Shown in pieces: positions 5,559 to 5,580 of a stretch of 5,580 nt of DNA (positions within the stretch are counted from its first letter, which is position 1; each line of letters begins with the position of its first letter). This stretch comes from an uncultured Parabacteroides sp. (GTDB lineage: Bacteria > Bacteroidota > Bacteroidia > Bacteroidales > Tannerellaceae): assembly GCA_900552465.1 (NCBI GenBank), contig URZO01000159.1, forward strand, positions 1 through 5,580, written 5' to 3'. The notes below the pieces were generated by a model. The model was not told the DNA's origin. It did not search any database and was given only the letters and a program-made list of their open reading frames with translations. The translations under genes were made by a program, and so were the position numbers.

Positions 5559-5580
5559 ATGATTAAAGTAGGTATTAACG
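5559..5580 (+). CDS. gapA: Type I glyceraldehyde-3-phosphate dehydrogenase (first codons only)
   Basis: Only seven full codons are present, reading MIKVGIN, with one more base, G, at the window edge. This is the invariant start of type I GAPDH (MIKVGINGFGRIGR in many bacteria), where the glycine-rich stretch begins the NAD-binding Rossmann fold. The enzyme converts glyceraldehyde 3-phosphate to 1,3-bisphosphoglycerate in glycolysis. The call rests on this short motif plus a strong promoter and long leader upstream, which suit a highly expressed glycolytic gene. Nearly all of the gene is outside the window. Confidence 0.8.

Overview
The window looks like chromosomal DNA of a gut Bacteroidales bacterium, most likely Parabacteroides or a close relative. 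This rests on the Bacteroidetes-type promoter boxes (TAnnTTTG, in one case with a TTTG box 20 bp upstream), the lack of strong Shine-Dalgarno sites, a lipoprotein-type GH78 alpha-L-rhamnosidase, and Bacteroidetes-like versions of PrmA, YtxH and holin-like membrane proteins. The genus is an inference.

Layout, left to right. Positions 1-241 (minus) hold the 5' part of rplU (ribosomal protein L21), cut by the window edge. Positions 242-372 hold its leader and a very good Bacteroidetes promoter, which starts 12 bp after the preceding stop codon. Positions 373-3108 (minus) encode a complete 911-residue GH78 alpha-L-rhamnosidase lipoprotein with both catalytic acids visible. Positions 3109-3441 are a divergent intergenic region. 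It carries a hairpin and an array of 22-bp tandem repeats, each with a GGCA-N6-TGCC dyad, running into the presumed promoter of prmA. Positions 3442-4293 (plus) encode PrmA, the L11 methyltransferase. Positions 4384-5359 (plus) hold a tight three-gene membrane-protein operon: a YtxH-like glycine-zipper protein, a holin-X-like two-helix protein, and a small basic protein overlapping it by 44 nt. A candidate terminator follows. A TAnnTTTG promoter and a leader of about 114 nt then precede the first codons of a glyceraldehyde-3-phosphate dehydrogenase gene at 5559.

The genes do not form one pathway. Two translation-related genes (rplU, prmA) flank an orphan glycosidase with no SusC/SusD partner in view. 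The three-gene operon resembles the enterobacterial yqjD-yqjE-yqjK layout and is probably an envelope or stress module. The least explained element is the 22-bp palindromic repeat array. I see no CRISPR array, tRNA, rRNA, transposase or phage structural gene, and no clear evidence of an entirely new system.
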